Origin: an uncultured Porphyromonadaceae bacterium
Lineage (GTDB): Bacteria; Bacteroidota; Bacteroidia; Bacteroidales; Muribaculaceae
Assembly (NCBI GenBank): GCA_947073495.1
Contig: CAMTMX010000022.1
Location: 1-40,269, forward strand
Reading direction: 5' to 3'
DNA length: 40,269 nucleotides
Shown here: piece by piece, positions 7,601 through 14,645 of the stretch
Layout: each line of letters begins with the position of its first letter
Numbering within the stretch: position 1 is the first letter of the stretch
Translations under genes and position numbers: made by a program
Notes under the pieces: model-generated
Told to the model about the DNA's origin: nothing
The model's database searches: none
Seen by the model: only the letters and a program-made list of their open reading frames with translations

Positions 7601-9388
7601 TTATTCATGTGTCGGTTGGTATTTAATGGACGGTTCCGGTTGGTTGCCGTAATATGATTTGTTAATGAAATACAATCCATAAGTTCCGGGTGCGGCTTTT
7701 TGCCATGCCGCCGGATTGTTCTTGTTTTTCATTACGGCTTGAGCCAGAGCTGCAGTCTGCTGTTTGACATCTTGGCTCAATGGGAAGGGCACCCCTTCAA
7801 ATGTAGGGTGACTGAATGTCCAGTACATTGCGATTGCTTCCTGAACATGGCGAGGAATAGGCATTTTGCTGTATTGACCCGGCGAAGAGTTGTAAATGCC
7901 TATAAGAGTTGCGAGGTCCCCGCCAAGCATTGAAGCCGCACAGAAATATTGCCAAGCCAAATAATTGTTGCCGCCGTTGCCGAGAGCAAGCATCGCCAGA
8001 ATTTTATGAATCTGGGTGTGGTCATAAAAAGCCTCTTTGCAGAATGCGTTGCGCCGCAACTGCCCATAGACAGGATGAGCATTCACGGCACTATCGTTTT
8101 CGAGCAGTGTCTCTGCCCGGCGCGCCCATCCGGCATAAAACAGGCTGTTGCGGAGTATCCCTATATATTTGGCTGCGACTTTATAATTCCCGTTTATGAT
8201 CATGCATTCAGCCATTCGTTTCATGAGGCGACCGCTCTTACGGTCGTTCATAATTGACTCCTGCAGGTCGAAGGTCGTGGAGAAAGCAATGTTTGTAAGA
8301 CCCAGGTGGTAAAGTGCCTCAGCAGTGACGAGTTGAGTTGTGTTGTCAAGGCGGTCTTTCCCGATGAGCCCCTCCACACCGTTCTGATTGTAGCGGAACA
8401 TGGCTTCCGTCAGTTGCCCGGTAATGCCAAGTGCGAGGTTTACAGCCTGTAAAGAAAACAAGTCGGTCGGATTTTCCTTTTGTGCTTTTTCAATAATGTC
8501 GTGCCATCGTTGCTGTCTGACGAGAGAGTCGTAAGCGAGGATATCGCTTTTGGGTTTGTCGAATGAAAGTGGGATATAGATTACCGCGAAAATGGCAACG
8601 GTAGCTTCCGATGCATAAGCCAATAGCCGGTGAGGACGGGCTTTTACCAATGAGATGAGAGGCAAAAGCGATATTACACCGGTAATGACAAATAATATGC
8701 TTGGGTAGATCTCGGGGACACGGTAATAATTCAATCCTTTCAGCATACGGCTGAGTGGATACTGTTCAAAAAGGGTGTAATGTATAGCCGACACAATGAT
8801 AAATGCTACAGGGATACATATTGCGACGGCTTTTGGACGGCGGTGCAATATCGCGGCGGCGATTACAAAAGCTATCGCGATCGGTCCTGCAATCCAATAA
8901 AGTATGACAAAGCCGGTGATCAATGTAATTGAGCATGTCAGAGTGGACAGGTTTCCGGGAAGAGTTGCAAGATATATAAACAGAGTGGTCAGCGCCATTG
9001 CGACTGCAAATGAAAGGAGAATGTTTTCGTCAGACATCGCACCTGTATAAAGGAGTGGCGCGATTGCGGAGAGGGGAAAGGCGGTCTTTGCTATATCACA
9101 TCTGCGGAATGCGAGACCGGAAAACACCTGCGATAATGTAAGGACAAAAGCGGTGAGCATTGCCCCGTAAAGTGGTACATAATAAAACTGCACTATAAAT
9201 TCCGAAAGATAATCAGCCATCCCTCCGGGGACTGATATGCTGTCGGTGAAATAGCTTCCGGAGAAAAGGAAAAGCTGGTTTTGCTCGTGGTAGAGGAGAT
9301 ATTGCGGGCACATCAGCCATAGAAACATCCATATTCCGAAGAATGTTAACAGAGGGCATATGTATTGGAAGATGTTTTTACGAGTCAT
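7601..9388 (-). CDS. DUF6057 polytopic membrane protein, pair B
   Basis: A 595-residue protein. The N-terminal ~320 residues hold roughly nine hydrophobic segments; the first is followed by the family loop YHEQNQLF and PGGMADYLSEFIVQFYY. The C-terminal ~270 residues are soluble and helical with TPR-like character, including AAKYIGIL...FYAGWARR, which matches blocks in the other two paralogues. It begins 12 bp after propeller gene C stops, and its stop codon overlaps or nearly touches the start of propeller gene B, so the membrane gene always comes just before its propeller partner. Predicted to sit in the inner membrane with the tail in the periplasm. I call it DUF6057 by remembered motif pattern; a distant glycosyltransferase-C-like fold is possible but not shown. 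Confidence 0.72.
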   Translation of the reverse strand: MTRKNIFQYICPLLTFFGIWMFLWLMCPQYLLYHEQNQLFLFSGSYFTDSISVPGGMADYLSEFIVQFYYVPLYGAMLTAFVLTLSQVFSGLAFRRCDIAKTAFPLSAIAPLLYTGAMSDENILLSFAVAMALTTLFIYLATLPGNLSTLTCSITLITGFVILYWIAGPIAIAFVIAAAILHRRPKAVAICIPVAFIIVSAIHYTLFEQYPLSRMLKGLNYYRVPEIYPSILFVITGVISLLPLISLVKARPHRLLAYASEATVAIFAVIYIPLSFDKPKSDILAYDSLVRQQRWHDIIEKAQKENPTDLFSLQAVNLALGITGQLTEAMFRYNQNGVEGLIGKDRLDNTTQLVTAEALYHLGLTNIAFSTTFDLQESIMNDRKSGRLMKRMAECMIINGNYKVAAKYIGILRNSLFYAGWARRAETLLENDSAVNAHPVYGQLRRNAFCKEAFYDHTQIHKILAMLALGNGGNNYLAWQYFCAASMLGGDLATLIGIYNSSPGQYSKMPIPRHVQEAIAMYWTFSHPTFEGVPFPLSQDVKQQTAALAQAVMKNKNNPAAWQKAAPGTYGLYFINKSYYGNQPEPSIKYQPTHE

Positions 9389-9400
9389 TTGCGAAAGGAG

Positions 9401-10873
9401 TTATTTGACTTTAACCGGGATTCTCTCGTCAGACATTACGGCGTCGATAGCTTCGCGACTGTTCAGCTCTACCTTGAATTTTGTGAAGTCGGGCGTGTTG
9501 AAAGAGTAAAGCGACTGTCGGTAATATTGTTCCGGATTGAGCTGAGGCAGAAGGAAAGGCTTTGAGAATCTGCCATTGTCGTTGATAGATGTAAGGTAGA
9601 GATGAGAATAAAGTCCGTCCTGGCGGCGTGATGTGAAAACCATCCAACGGCTGTTGTCGCTCCAGTTGTGGAAACTGTCGGCTTCAGAACTGTTGATCTC
9701 TTCGATGGGGCGTGCCTCTCCCGTGGTTAAGTCGAGTATCCATTGGTCGGATTCTTTATGCCAGATGCTGAAATAACCGTAATCGGAAAGGGTGAACAGG
9801 ATATATTTCCCATCATATGAAGGACGAGGCCAGGTGACGCTTTTATCCATAGCGACAGCGTTGAAGATAGTGTCGACCTGAGATCCGAAACGTCCGGAAG
9901 TCTCGTCGAAAGATATGCGGCAAAGATTGTATTTCTCGTCCTTATGGTGCAGGGGGTATTCCTGCTGGAGACAGGTGGTGAAATATAGCCATTTCCCGTC
10001 TGGAGAAAAAGAGGGGGTGTTTTCCGACCACGCGTTTGTGTTGAGGAGAGAGTCAAGGAGTATCTCATTCTTCTCTGTGTCGTATACAAGCACGTCAGAC
10101 GACATATCGAATACCTCCAGCCGCTTTTGTCCGGAAATATGGAATCCCTGACGGGTCTGGTTGGTTGAGAATGCGCAGTATCTTCCCGAGGGGTGCCAGT
10201 AAGGATAGACCATTGAACCGCCTAGTGTGTCGTTGGATGCCTTTAGCCAAGTGCAATTGCCATCCTTAGACACCATAGTGGCGCCATGTTCCCCTCTCAC
10301 GTGAAACACAAAGTCTTTCGGATTCGTACGGTTTGACGTGTGGCAGTTATAACACTGACCGTCAGTCATCGTATTTTCAATAATTGGGAACTCCTCAAAA
10401 TTGCCGAGATCTCTCTGATAAATACCCATTTTACTGTAGACTTCATATCCCGGTGCTATACGTCGGTAGGTGAGCCCCCATTGGTCGAGAGGATAGTTGC
10501 TTATGTTGATTGGGAAGTCACCATATTGTATCCATTTCCCGTCTATTTTGGCGCAGACTGTCAAAGTGAGCGTTTTTCCTTTGTTTTCTTCGGTTAGTTT
10601 ATGCCATTTGTCAATATCAAATTTCGCATACTTTCCGTTGGTATGTAGTTTATAGCCATCGGCACCTTTGACAGTTACGTCCACACGTTCCACCTCGCCA
10701 TTATCGGAGACAACGGCGAAATTTAGTGGAGCGATTCCTGCCGGTATCGTGACGTCAACATAGTCCGGGAATATGGGTGGCAATGCATTCACCTTTTCCG
10801 GATTATGCGGTTTGTTGCCGCATCCCCAAAGAGTGAGGATGATCAATATGGAGAATATTTTGTATTTAGTCAT
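9401..10873 (-). CDS. PD40 beta-propeller lipoprotein with CxxCH motif, pair C
   Basis: A 490-residue lipoprotein (signal ending TLWGC). It carries the same architecture as its paralogues: IFPDYVDVTIPAGIAPLNF after the linker, an N-terminal beta domain, RRIAPGYEVYSKMGIYQRDL, the CYNCH motif at residues 174-178, FHVRGEHGAT, WHPSGRYCAFSTN, and TolB/PD40 blades (FSPDGKWLYFT, SYDGKYILFT). Three blades end with the Trp-rich SIWHKESDQW and NWSDNSRWMVF patterns. The conserved His of WHPxGRY could be a distal haem ligand; that is a guess. It is separated from its upstream DUF6057 partner by 97 bp with a small hairpin, the largest gap between these six genes. Function unknown. Confidence 0.75.
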   Translation of the reverse strand: MTKYKIFSILIILTLWGCGNKPHNPEKVNALPPIFPDYVDVTIPAGIAPLNFAVVSDNGEVERVDVTVKGADGYKLHTNGKYAKFDIDKWHKLTEENKGKTLTLTVCAKIDGKWIQYGDFPINISNYPLDQWGLTYRRIAPGYEVYSKMGIYQRDLGNFEEFPIIENTMTDGQCYNCHTSNRTNPKDFVFHVRGEHGATMVSKDGNCTWLKASNDTLGGSMVYPYWHPSGRYCAFSTNQTRQGFHISGQKRLEVFDMSSDVLVYDTEKNEILLDSLLNTNAWSENTPSFSPDGKWLYFTTCLQQEYPLHHKDEKYNLCRISFDETSGRFGSQVDTIFNAVAMDKSVTWPRPSYDGKYILFTLSDYGYFSIWHKESDQWILDLTTGEARPIEEINSSEADSFHNWSDNSRWMVFTSRRQDGLYSHLYLTSINDNGRFSKPFLLPQLNPEQYYRQSLYSFNTPDFTKFKVELNSREAIDAVMSDERIPVKVK

Positions 10874-10918
10874 CGGTTAGGTTCTTTTGTCCTTGTTTAG
10901 ATATTTGAATCTGCGGCA

Positions 10919-10937
10919 ACCGTCACTGTGTGACGGT
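10919..10937. other. Short hairpin between DUF6057-C and propeller C
   Basis: A perfect 8-bp inverted repeat with a 3-nt loop (arms 10919-10926 and 10930-10937) lies in the 97-bp gap. On the transcribed minus strand it is not followed by a T run, so it is not a standard terminator. It might shape mRNA processing or be chance. Confidence 0.4.
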
Positions 10938-10970
10938 CACACAACAAAAAAAGAGATTTGATCGGTCTGT

Positions 10971-12758
10971 TTATTCTTCCGAGAGGAGATAGTAGAATAG
11001 AGAGCGACGGTGAGGTTCGATCAGTGATGGATTTTTGCTTGTCCATGCCTGTGCGAAGTTGCGCAGCGACTGTTCCACCATAGGGGGTACAATATTTGTT
11101 GGTATCGGTTGCCCGTTTTTCATTGAGATAAACGCCAAAGCTTGCTGTGCCAACAGAGGATTATATTTTGGCTGGACTTCGGCAATCACTCCCATATATT
11201 GTGCGAATTTATTGAGATCGCGTTGCAGCAAAGGGTATAGAATCAGATATTGTTTTGCAAGATTGTTTCCTGAGTCTTTAAGGAAAAGTTGTCCTAATGT
11301 TTTATCAAGCTCACTTTCGCTGAAGAGATATTGTTCATCAATCATTCTCCTGCTGAGAGTGCCGTATAACGGATGGTTTTTCACGTTGTCGGGATTTTTG
11401 ATGAGGTCAAGATTCCGTTGCGCCCACTTTTTATAGAAAATGGTATTCTGGAGCATTGAAAGATATTTTTTCGCCAGAGAGTATTCTCCCCGAATTATGG
11501 CGGTTTCGGCAAGACGCTTGACAGCTCTGCCGCTCTTGTTGTAGTTTGGTATCGCCTCCATCCCTTCAAAATAGAAGCGTTGTGCGCTGTTGACCATTCC
11601 GAGTTGGAAAAAGATTTCCCCGGTGGTCCAGGAAGAAAGGGTTTCTTTTGCAAACGGTGGAATCAGACCTTCTGTCCCGTGTTGATAATAATCGAACGCC
11701 CGGCAGTCAAGTTGTCCGGTCATTCCTGCGGCAAGATTGGTAGCACTGACGCTGAGCGGGAGATCCGGGTCATGTTCATCTGAATATCTGAGAATCCCTT
11801 CCCAGTCGTTTGCCCTGACCATATAGTCATAATCTATCAGCCGGTAGGTGGCTTTATCGTAAGATTTGGGATAAAGGATTATGGCTGCTAAAATTTCTAC
11901 GCTTATCAGAGCGGGGATAGTGATTTTTTTCGGTAGCTTAGCAAATAATGCAGCCAGGATTGGAACAAAAACACAAAGAGCTTCAACTATTATCTGCCAT
12001 ACATCAAGCCTGTCCGGCATCATTGTGTATCCTATCCCGATAAGTTGATAGCTTAGGGGATAGGGTAGGAAAAGTGACCGGATATATACGTTTGCGGCGA
12101 GGCATATCAAAGAAACTGTTGCAAAAATTATTTTGTTTGCAATTGATTTATGATTTGCTTTAAAAGCATATGCTGTTATAAGGAAAGTGAATATAATTGT
12201 TACAGCTCCGGCGAGCCAATATAGGAGGGTTGTGCCTGCTATCATCATTGAATATGAGAGAACAGTCGTTGTAGGCTTAGCTTTAATTGATGTGAAGAGA
12301 TATGATCCTGCAAGAGAAATTGACAGGGCGACTACGAAAGTCAAGGTGACATCAGGATTTCCCAAGAACAGCATGAGTGATATCAGGGGGATAATGGAAA
12401 GAGCAAGATTTGTGGATTTCGGAGCTGATGGAGCAAAGCGATTGCAGATGAGATAGCTTATTAGCATGACTGAGATCAAAAGCCCTGTCATGACAGCGGC
12501 TCCGATCCAGAAGTTATTGAAAAACTGGGTGAAAAATTCACCGAGATAAGTGGCTGGACCTCCGGGACGTGCTGTTAGTTCTTCGAAATATGTGCTTGTT
12601 GTCTGGAACAGCTGAAGCTGTTCTCTGTAGCTGAGTGCTGCGCGATAGGGAACTGTCCAAAAATAGTATAGGATTACCGCGATAGCTGAAAAGATACCGA
12701 TATGGATATATCTTGATGAGTCTTTTGCAGCGTTTCCATTCGGGGTTTCTTTTTTCAT
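10971..12758 (-). CDS. DUF6057 polytopic membrane protein, pair C
   Basis: A 595-residue protein with a hydrophilic N-terminus (MKKETPNGNAAK), about nine hydrophobic segments to residue 300, and a soluble helical tail. Family marks are YREQLQLF, PGGPATYLGEFFTQFF after the first segment and AKKYLSML...FYKKWAQR in the TPR-like tail. It is the first of the three pairs. Its first 12 codons and leader form one copy of a 61-bp direct repeat whose other copy lies beyond the KilA-N gene, at 13765-13825. The gene is therefore intact, but its original promoter is now about 1 kb upstream on the far side of the insert. Transcription must cross the KilA-N gene unless the insert supplies a promoter. Biochemical role unknown. 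Confidence 0.72.
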   Translation of the reverse strand: MKKETPNGNAAKDSSRYIHIGIFSAIAVILYYFWTVPYRAALSYREQLQLFQTTSTYFEELTARPGGPATYLGEFFTQFFNNFWIGAAVMTGLLISVMLISYLICNRFAPSAPKSTNLALSIIPLISLMLFLGNPDVTLTFVVALSISLAGSYLFTSIKAKPTTTVLSYSMMIAGTTLLYWLAGAVTIIFTFLITAYAFKANHKSIANKIIFATVSLICLAANVYIRSLFLPYPLSYQLIGIGYTMMPDRLDVWQIIVEALCVFVPILAALFAKLPKKITIPALISVEILAAIILYPKSYDKATYRLIDYDYMVRANDWEGILRYSDEHDPDLPLSVSATNLAAGMTGQLDCRAFDYYQHGTEGLIPPFAKETLSSWTTGEIFFQLGMVNSAQRFYFEGMEAIPNYNKSGRAVKRLAETAIIRGEYSLAKKYLSMLQNTIFYKKWAQRNLDLIKNPDNVKNHPLYGTLSRRMIDEQYLFSESELDKTLGQLFLKDSGNNLAKQYLILYPLLQRDLNKFAQYMGVIAEVQPKYNPLLAQQALAFISMKNGQPIPTNIVPPMVEQSLRNFAQAWTSKNPSLIEPHRRSLFYYLLSEE

Positions 12759-12782
12759 GATGTCTGAATGGTATATTTTTAA
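12722..12782 (-). repeat. 61-bp direct repeat, inner copy (start of DUF6057-C)
   Basis: Identical over 61 bp to 13765-13825, offset 1043 bp. Bases 12721 and 12783 differ from the equivalent positions of the other copy, so the limits are exact. The copy covers the first 12 codons of DUF6057-C plus the first base of codon 13, and 24 bp of its leader. Confidence 0.97.
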
Positions 12783-12818
12783 ATTCGCAACTCAATTAAA
12801 GTTCAAAGGATAAAAGGA

Positions 12819-13622
12819 TTATTTTAATAGTTTCCTGTTGATTTCTCCATTTTCCAGTACTGTCATTTGATGGATTGCAATCTGATTGAGCCTAATTAAT
12901 CGTTCGTGTTGGGGGAGTTCCTGTTCTATAAACACCGCATTAAGGTTTTCCATGTTTGAAAGACATATAAGTTCATTAATGGATGCGTAATCTCGTATAT
13001 TACCTTTAAGGTTAGGATTTGCATCTCGCCATTGTTTTGCTGTCATGCCGAACATTGCCATATTTAGCACATCTGCCTCATTGGCATAGATTAAGCTTGT
13101 TTGTGCTTTTGTGATTTCAGTAGGAATGAGGTTATGTTTTATAGCGTCTGTATGAATCCGGTAGTTAATTTTGGACAACTCTCGTTTTGCAGTCCATCCG
13201 AGTAGTTCCTGATCTTTTTCCTTTAGGCGTTGAAATTCCTTAACAATATAAACTTTGAACTCGGGGCTTATCCACATTGCGAACTCAAATGCGATGTCTT
13301 TATGAGCATACGTTCCACCATATCTGCCTGCTTTTGCTTGTAGAGAAATAGCGTTTGTTTTGGTGACAAATTCCTTTACGCTTATTTTGAAGCTGTTAAG
13401 ACCAGATTGATTCCTAATTATGGCGAATTCGCCATAATTAAAATCAGGATTGTATACTTTTTCCCAAATTCCAAGATATTCCAAAGTATTACGGTTACGT
13501 AACCAATCCGTTATGAAGAAATCCCCGTCTTTTGCACGAAGCATATCCGTAAGACATATATAGTCTTCTCCGTTGACTTTTACAACGTTGACTACCGTAT
13601 CTTTGACAGTAATTTTAGTCAT
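12819..13622 (-). CDS. KilA-N domain protein
   Basis: A 267-residue protein without signal or membrane segments. The start is the ATG at 13622 (MTKITV); the frame is open upstream only to a TTG at 13670. The N-terminal ~130 residues match KilA-N/phage antirepressor-like DNA-binding domains: DYICLTDM, FFITDWLRNRNTLEYLGIWE, then the hallmark AGRYGGTYAHKDIAFEFAMW (residues ~97-116) and ISPEFKVYIVKEFQRLK. The C-terminal half is helical, with the conserved-looking EADVLNMAMFGMTAKQWR and AIHQMTVLENG. Such genes occur in phages and as solitary chromosomal copies in Bacteroidetes. Here it lies between 61-bp direct repeats at the head of the DUF6057 operon, so it probably uses the operon promoter. A role in regulating that promoter or in a defence/anti-phage response is possible but not shown. 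Confidence 0.85.
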   Translation of the reverse strand: MTKITVKDTVVNVVKVNGEDYICLTDMLRAKDGDFFITDWLRNRNTLEYLGIWEKVYNPDFNYGEFAIIRNQSGLNSFKISVKEFVTKTNAISLQAKAGRYGGTYAHKDIAFEFAMWISPEFKVYIVKEFQRLKEKDQELLGWTAKRELSKINYRIHTDAIKHNLIPTEITKAQTSLIYANEADVLNMAMFGMTAKQWRDANPNLKGNIRDYASINELICLSNMENLNAVFIEQELPQHERLIRLNQIAIHQMTVLENGEINRKLLK

Positions 13623-13713
13623 TCTTCGTAAATTATTATATTGAAGTTGTTTAAACTTTTTCTTTTCCAAAACTTCGTCAGATTTTGAGGCGATTTTGAA
13701 ATTTGAAGAGGGA

Positions 13714-13729
13714 GTTTAGCGGACTAAAC
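13714..13729. other. Hairpin at the left end of the KilA-N insert
   Basis: A 6-bp perfect inverted repeat with a 4-nt loop (arms 13714-13719 and 13724-13729) overlaps the stop codon of the 25-codon leader ORF, about 95 bp before the KilA-N start. It could be an end structure of the insertion unit or an operator. No T run follows on the minus strand. Confidence 0.4.
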
Positions 13730-13801
13730 GACAGATGAAAGGTTCAAAAGCGACTTAAAAACACCTTTTGCAGCGTTTCCATTCGGGGTTTCTTTTTTCA
13801 T
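13724..13801 (-). pseudogene. 25-codon orphaned start of DUF6057-C
   Basis: The outer repeat copy still carries the DUF6057-C start codon and 12 codons (MKKETPNGNAAK). It then runs into unrelated sequence and stops after 25 codons at a TAG. It lies directly downstream of the native promoter and leader, so it is probably still translated as a short leader peptide ahead of KilA-N. I interpret it as the original 5' end of the gene, cut off by the insertion. Confidence 0.8.
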
Positions 13802-13825
13802 GATGTCTGAATGGTATATTTTTAA
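13765..13825 (-). repeat. 61-bp direct repeat, outer copy
   Basis: Perfect match to 12722-12782. Its upstream limit (13825) touches the predicted -7 box at 13826-13833, so the duplicated segment begins at about the expected transcription start of the operon. Confidence 0.97.
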
Positions 13826-13856
13826 CAAAGATACGGATAATCGGCAAATTATGCAA
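13826..13856 (-). promoter_or_regulatory. Predicted Bacteroidetes sigma-ABfr promoter of the DUF6057 operon
   Basis: On the minus strand the box TATCTTTG (13833-13826) fits the Bacteroidetes -7 consensus TAnnTTTG exactly. A TTG lies 20 nt upstream (13856-13854), close to the expected -33 position. It sits between the upstream operon's terminator and the outer 61-bp repeat, the right place to start the KilA-N/DUF6057/GH5 transcript. Confidence 0.6.
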
Positions 13857-13870
13857 TAGGGAGATTGAAT

Positions 13871-13908
13871 AAAAAGAGCCGTTAGGAAATCTTGCAGAAA
13901 CGGCTCTT
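13871..13908 (-). terminator. Terminator after the DUF4369 gene
   Basis: A perfect 10-bp inverted repeat (arms 13874-13883 and 13899-13908) is followed on the minus strand by five T. It lies 50 bp after the DUF4369 stop codon and ends the SusC-led transcript before the DUF6057 operon promoter. The 335 bp between the DUF4369 stop (13958) and the KilA-N start (13622) thus hold this terminator, the promoter, the outer repeat, the orphaned start and the small hairpin. Confidence 0.85.
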
Positions 13909-13957
13909 GACTGTATGTTTTGGAGGAAATTTGAACTTTTGGACAATCCTGACAATT

Positions 13958-14554
13958 TTATTGATTTGGCTCACCATATCTTTGCAAAAGAAGATTGTAT
14001 GCCGTGCCTGGACCGAGTTGCCGCATCAAGCCGTGAACTTGATCTATGAAATGATTGTTGAAATTTCTTAGAGAATCGGCAAGCGATTTGGCATAGACTG
14101 TGTCTCCTTGTTCTTGAAGGTACTTGATGTGTTGTGATTGATTCCAGTGTACCCTATCGCGATTCTCTTTGAGATCTTTCCAGGACTGCATCGCCTCGTT
14201 CTGCGGTGTGCCTGTAGCTGACGATACGCTGTCTATAACCACAGAAATATCTCCGGGCTCTGTCACTATAAGCAGATCCTGAGTGCCGTGACGATGTTTC
14301 ATATCAATTGTTACCCGGGCAAGAAATTCTCCCTTATTTCCCCGGAATTCGAATTTCCCATCTTTTATGATTGTTGAATCCACGCCTATGCTGTCTTCAT
14401 AAGCACGTGTGCCGTAAGGAACAAGAAAGACTTTTTTTCCGTTAAGCCTTGATTGGGAAGTTGTTCCATTGATACGATATCCTTCATTGCTGTTTGTGCA
14501 GCCTATGATGCACCCGCAGACAAGAGTGAGCAACAAATATAAAAATATTTTCAT
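13958..14554 (-). CDS. DUF4369-type lipoprotein without thioredoxin domain
   Basis: A 198-residue lipoprotein (signal with IIGC; lipid Cys at residue 19). The ATG at 14554 is preferred; an earlier in-frame ATG at 14617 lies inside a terminator hairpin and gives a poor signal. The N-terminal ~100 residues match DUF4369: YRINGTTSQSRLNGKKVFLVPY, DSTIIKDGKFEFRG, LLIVTEPGDISVVID. That domain usually precedes a TlpA-like thioredoxin domain, but here a short helical tail follows and there is no CxxC. It lies downstream of the glycan-binding protein gene but behind a strong hairpin terminator, so its expression is probably lower than that of SusC/SusD. Role unknown; an outer-membrane or periplasmic accessory lipoprotein is likely. 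Confidence 0.7.
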   Translation of the reverse strand: MKIFLYLLLTLVCGCIIGCTNSNEGYRINGTTSQSRLNGKKVFLVPYGTRAYEDSIGVDSTIIKDGKFEFRGNKGEFLARVTIDMKHRHGTQDLLIVTEPGDISVVIDSVSSATGTPQNEAMQSWKDLKENRDRVHWNQSQHIKYLQEQGDTVYAKSLADSLRNFNNHFIDQVHGLMRQLGPGTAYNLLLQRYGEPNQ

Positions 14555-14594
14555 TTTATGGATAAATAAATGTTTGTTTAAAACAAGAACGTTA

Positions 14595-14629
14595 AAAAAG
14601 GATGCGCATTGCATCAATGCGCATCCTTA
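14595..14629 (-). terminator. Strong hairpin terminator inside the SusC operon
   Basis: A perfect 14-bp inverted repeat with a 3-nt loop (arms 14599-14612 and 14616-14629) is followed on the minus strand by six T. It lies 16 bp after the stop codon of the glycan-binding protein gene and before the DUF4369 gene, so it probably ends most SusC-SusD transcripts. Confidence 0.88.
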
Positions 14630-14645
14630 AAGAGCATCCGGTCAG

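Larger units (their letters stand above)
12783..13825 (-). mobile_element. KilA-N insertion unit (1043 bp with one repeat copy)
   Basis: The segment between the two 61-bp repeats holds one gene (KilA-N), a small hairpin (13714-13729) and no transposase or integrase. Removing 1043 bp by recombination between the repeats would rebuild an uninterrupted promoter-DUF6057-C junction, so this looks like a clean insertion that regenerated the 5' end of its target. The segment looks richer in A+T than the flanking genes. The mechanism is not visible: 61 bp is far longer than usual target-site duplications, and phage-type site-specific integration or a tandem-duplication event are alternatives. Confidence 0.65.

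Noticed and set aside
12538..12795. Open frame of 85 codons across the inner 61-bp repeat, and a similar 66-codon frame over the outer copy (13755-13955)
   Set aside because: The two share a segment only because both read the 61-bp repeat in a wrong frame; the inner one lies inside DUF6057-C and the outer one covers promoter and terminator sequence.
12722..13825. Ordinary insertion sequence with target-site duplication
   Set aside because: No transposase and no terminal inverted repeats were found, and 61 bp is far too long for a usual target-site duplication.
13958..14617. Longer DUF4369 protein starting at 14617
   Set aside because: That start codon lies inside a strong terminator hairpin, and the extra residues spoil the lipoprotein signal; the ATG at 14554 fits better.
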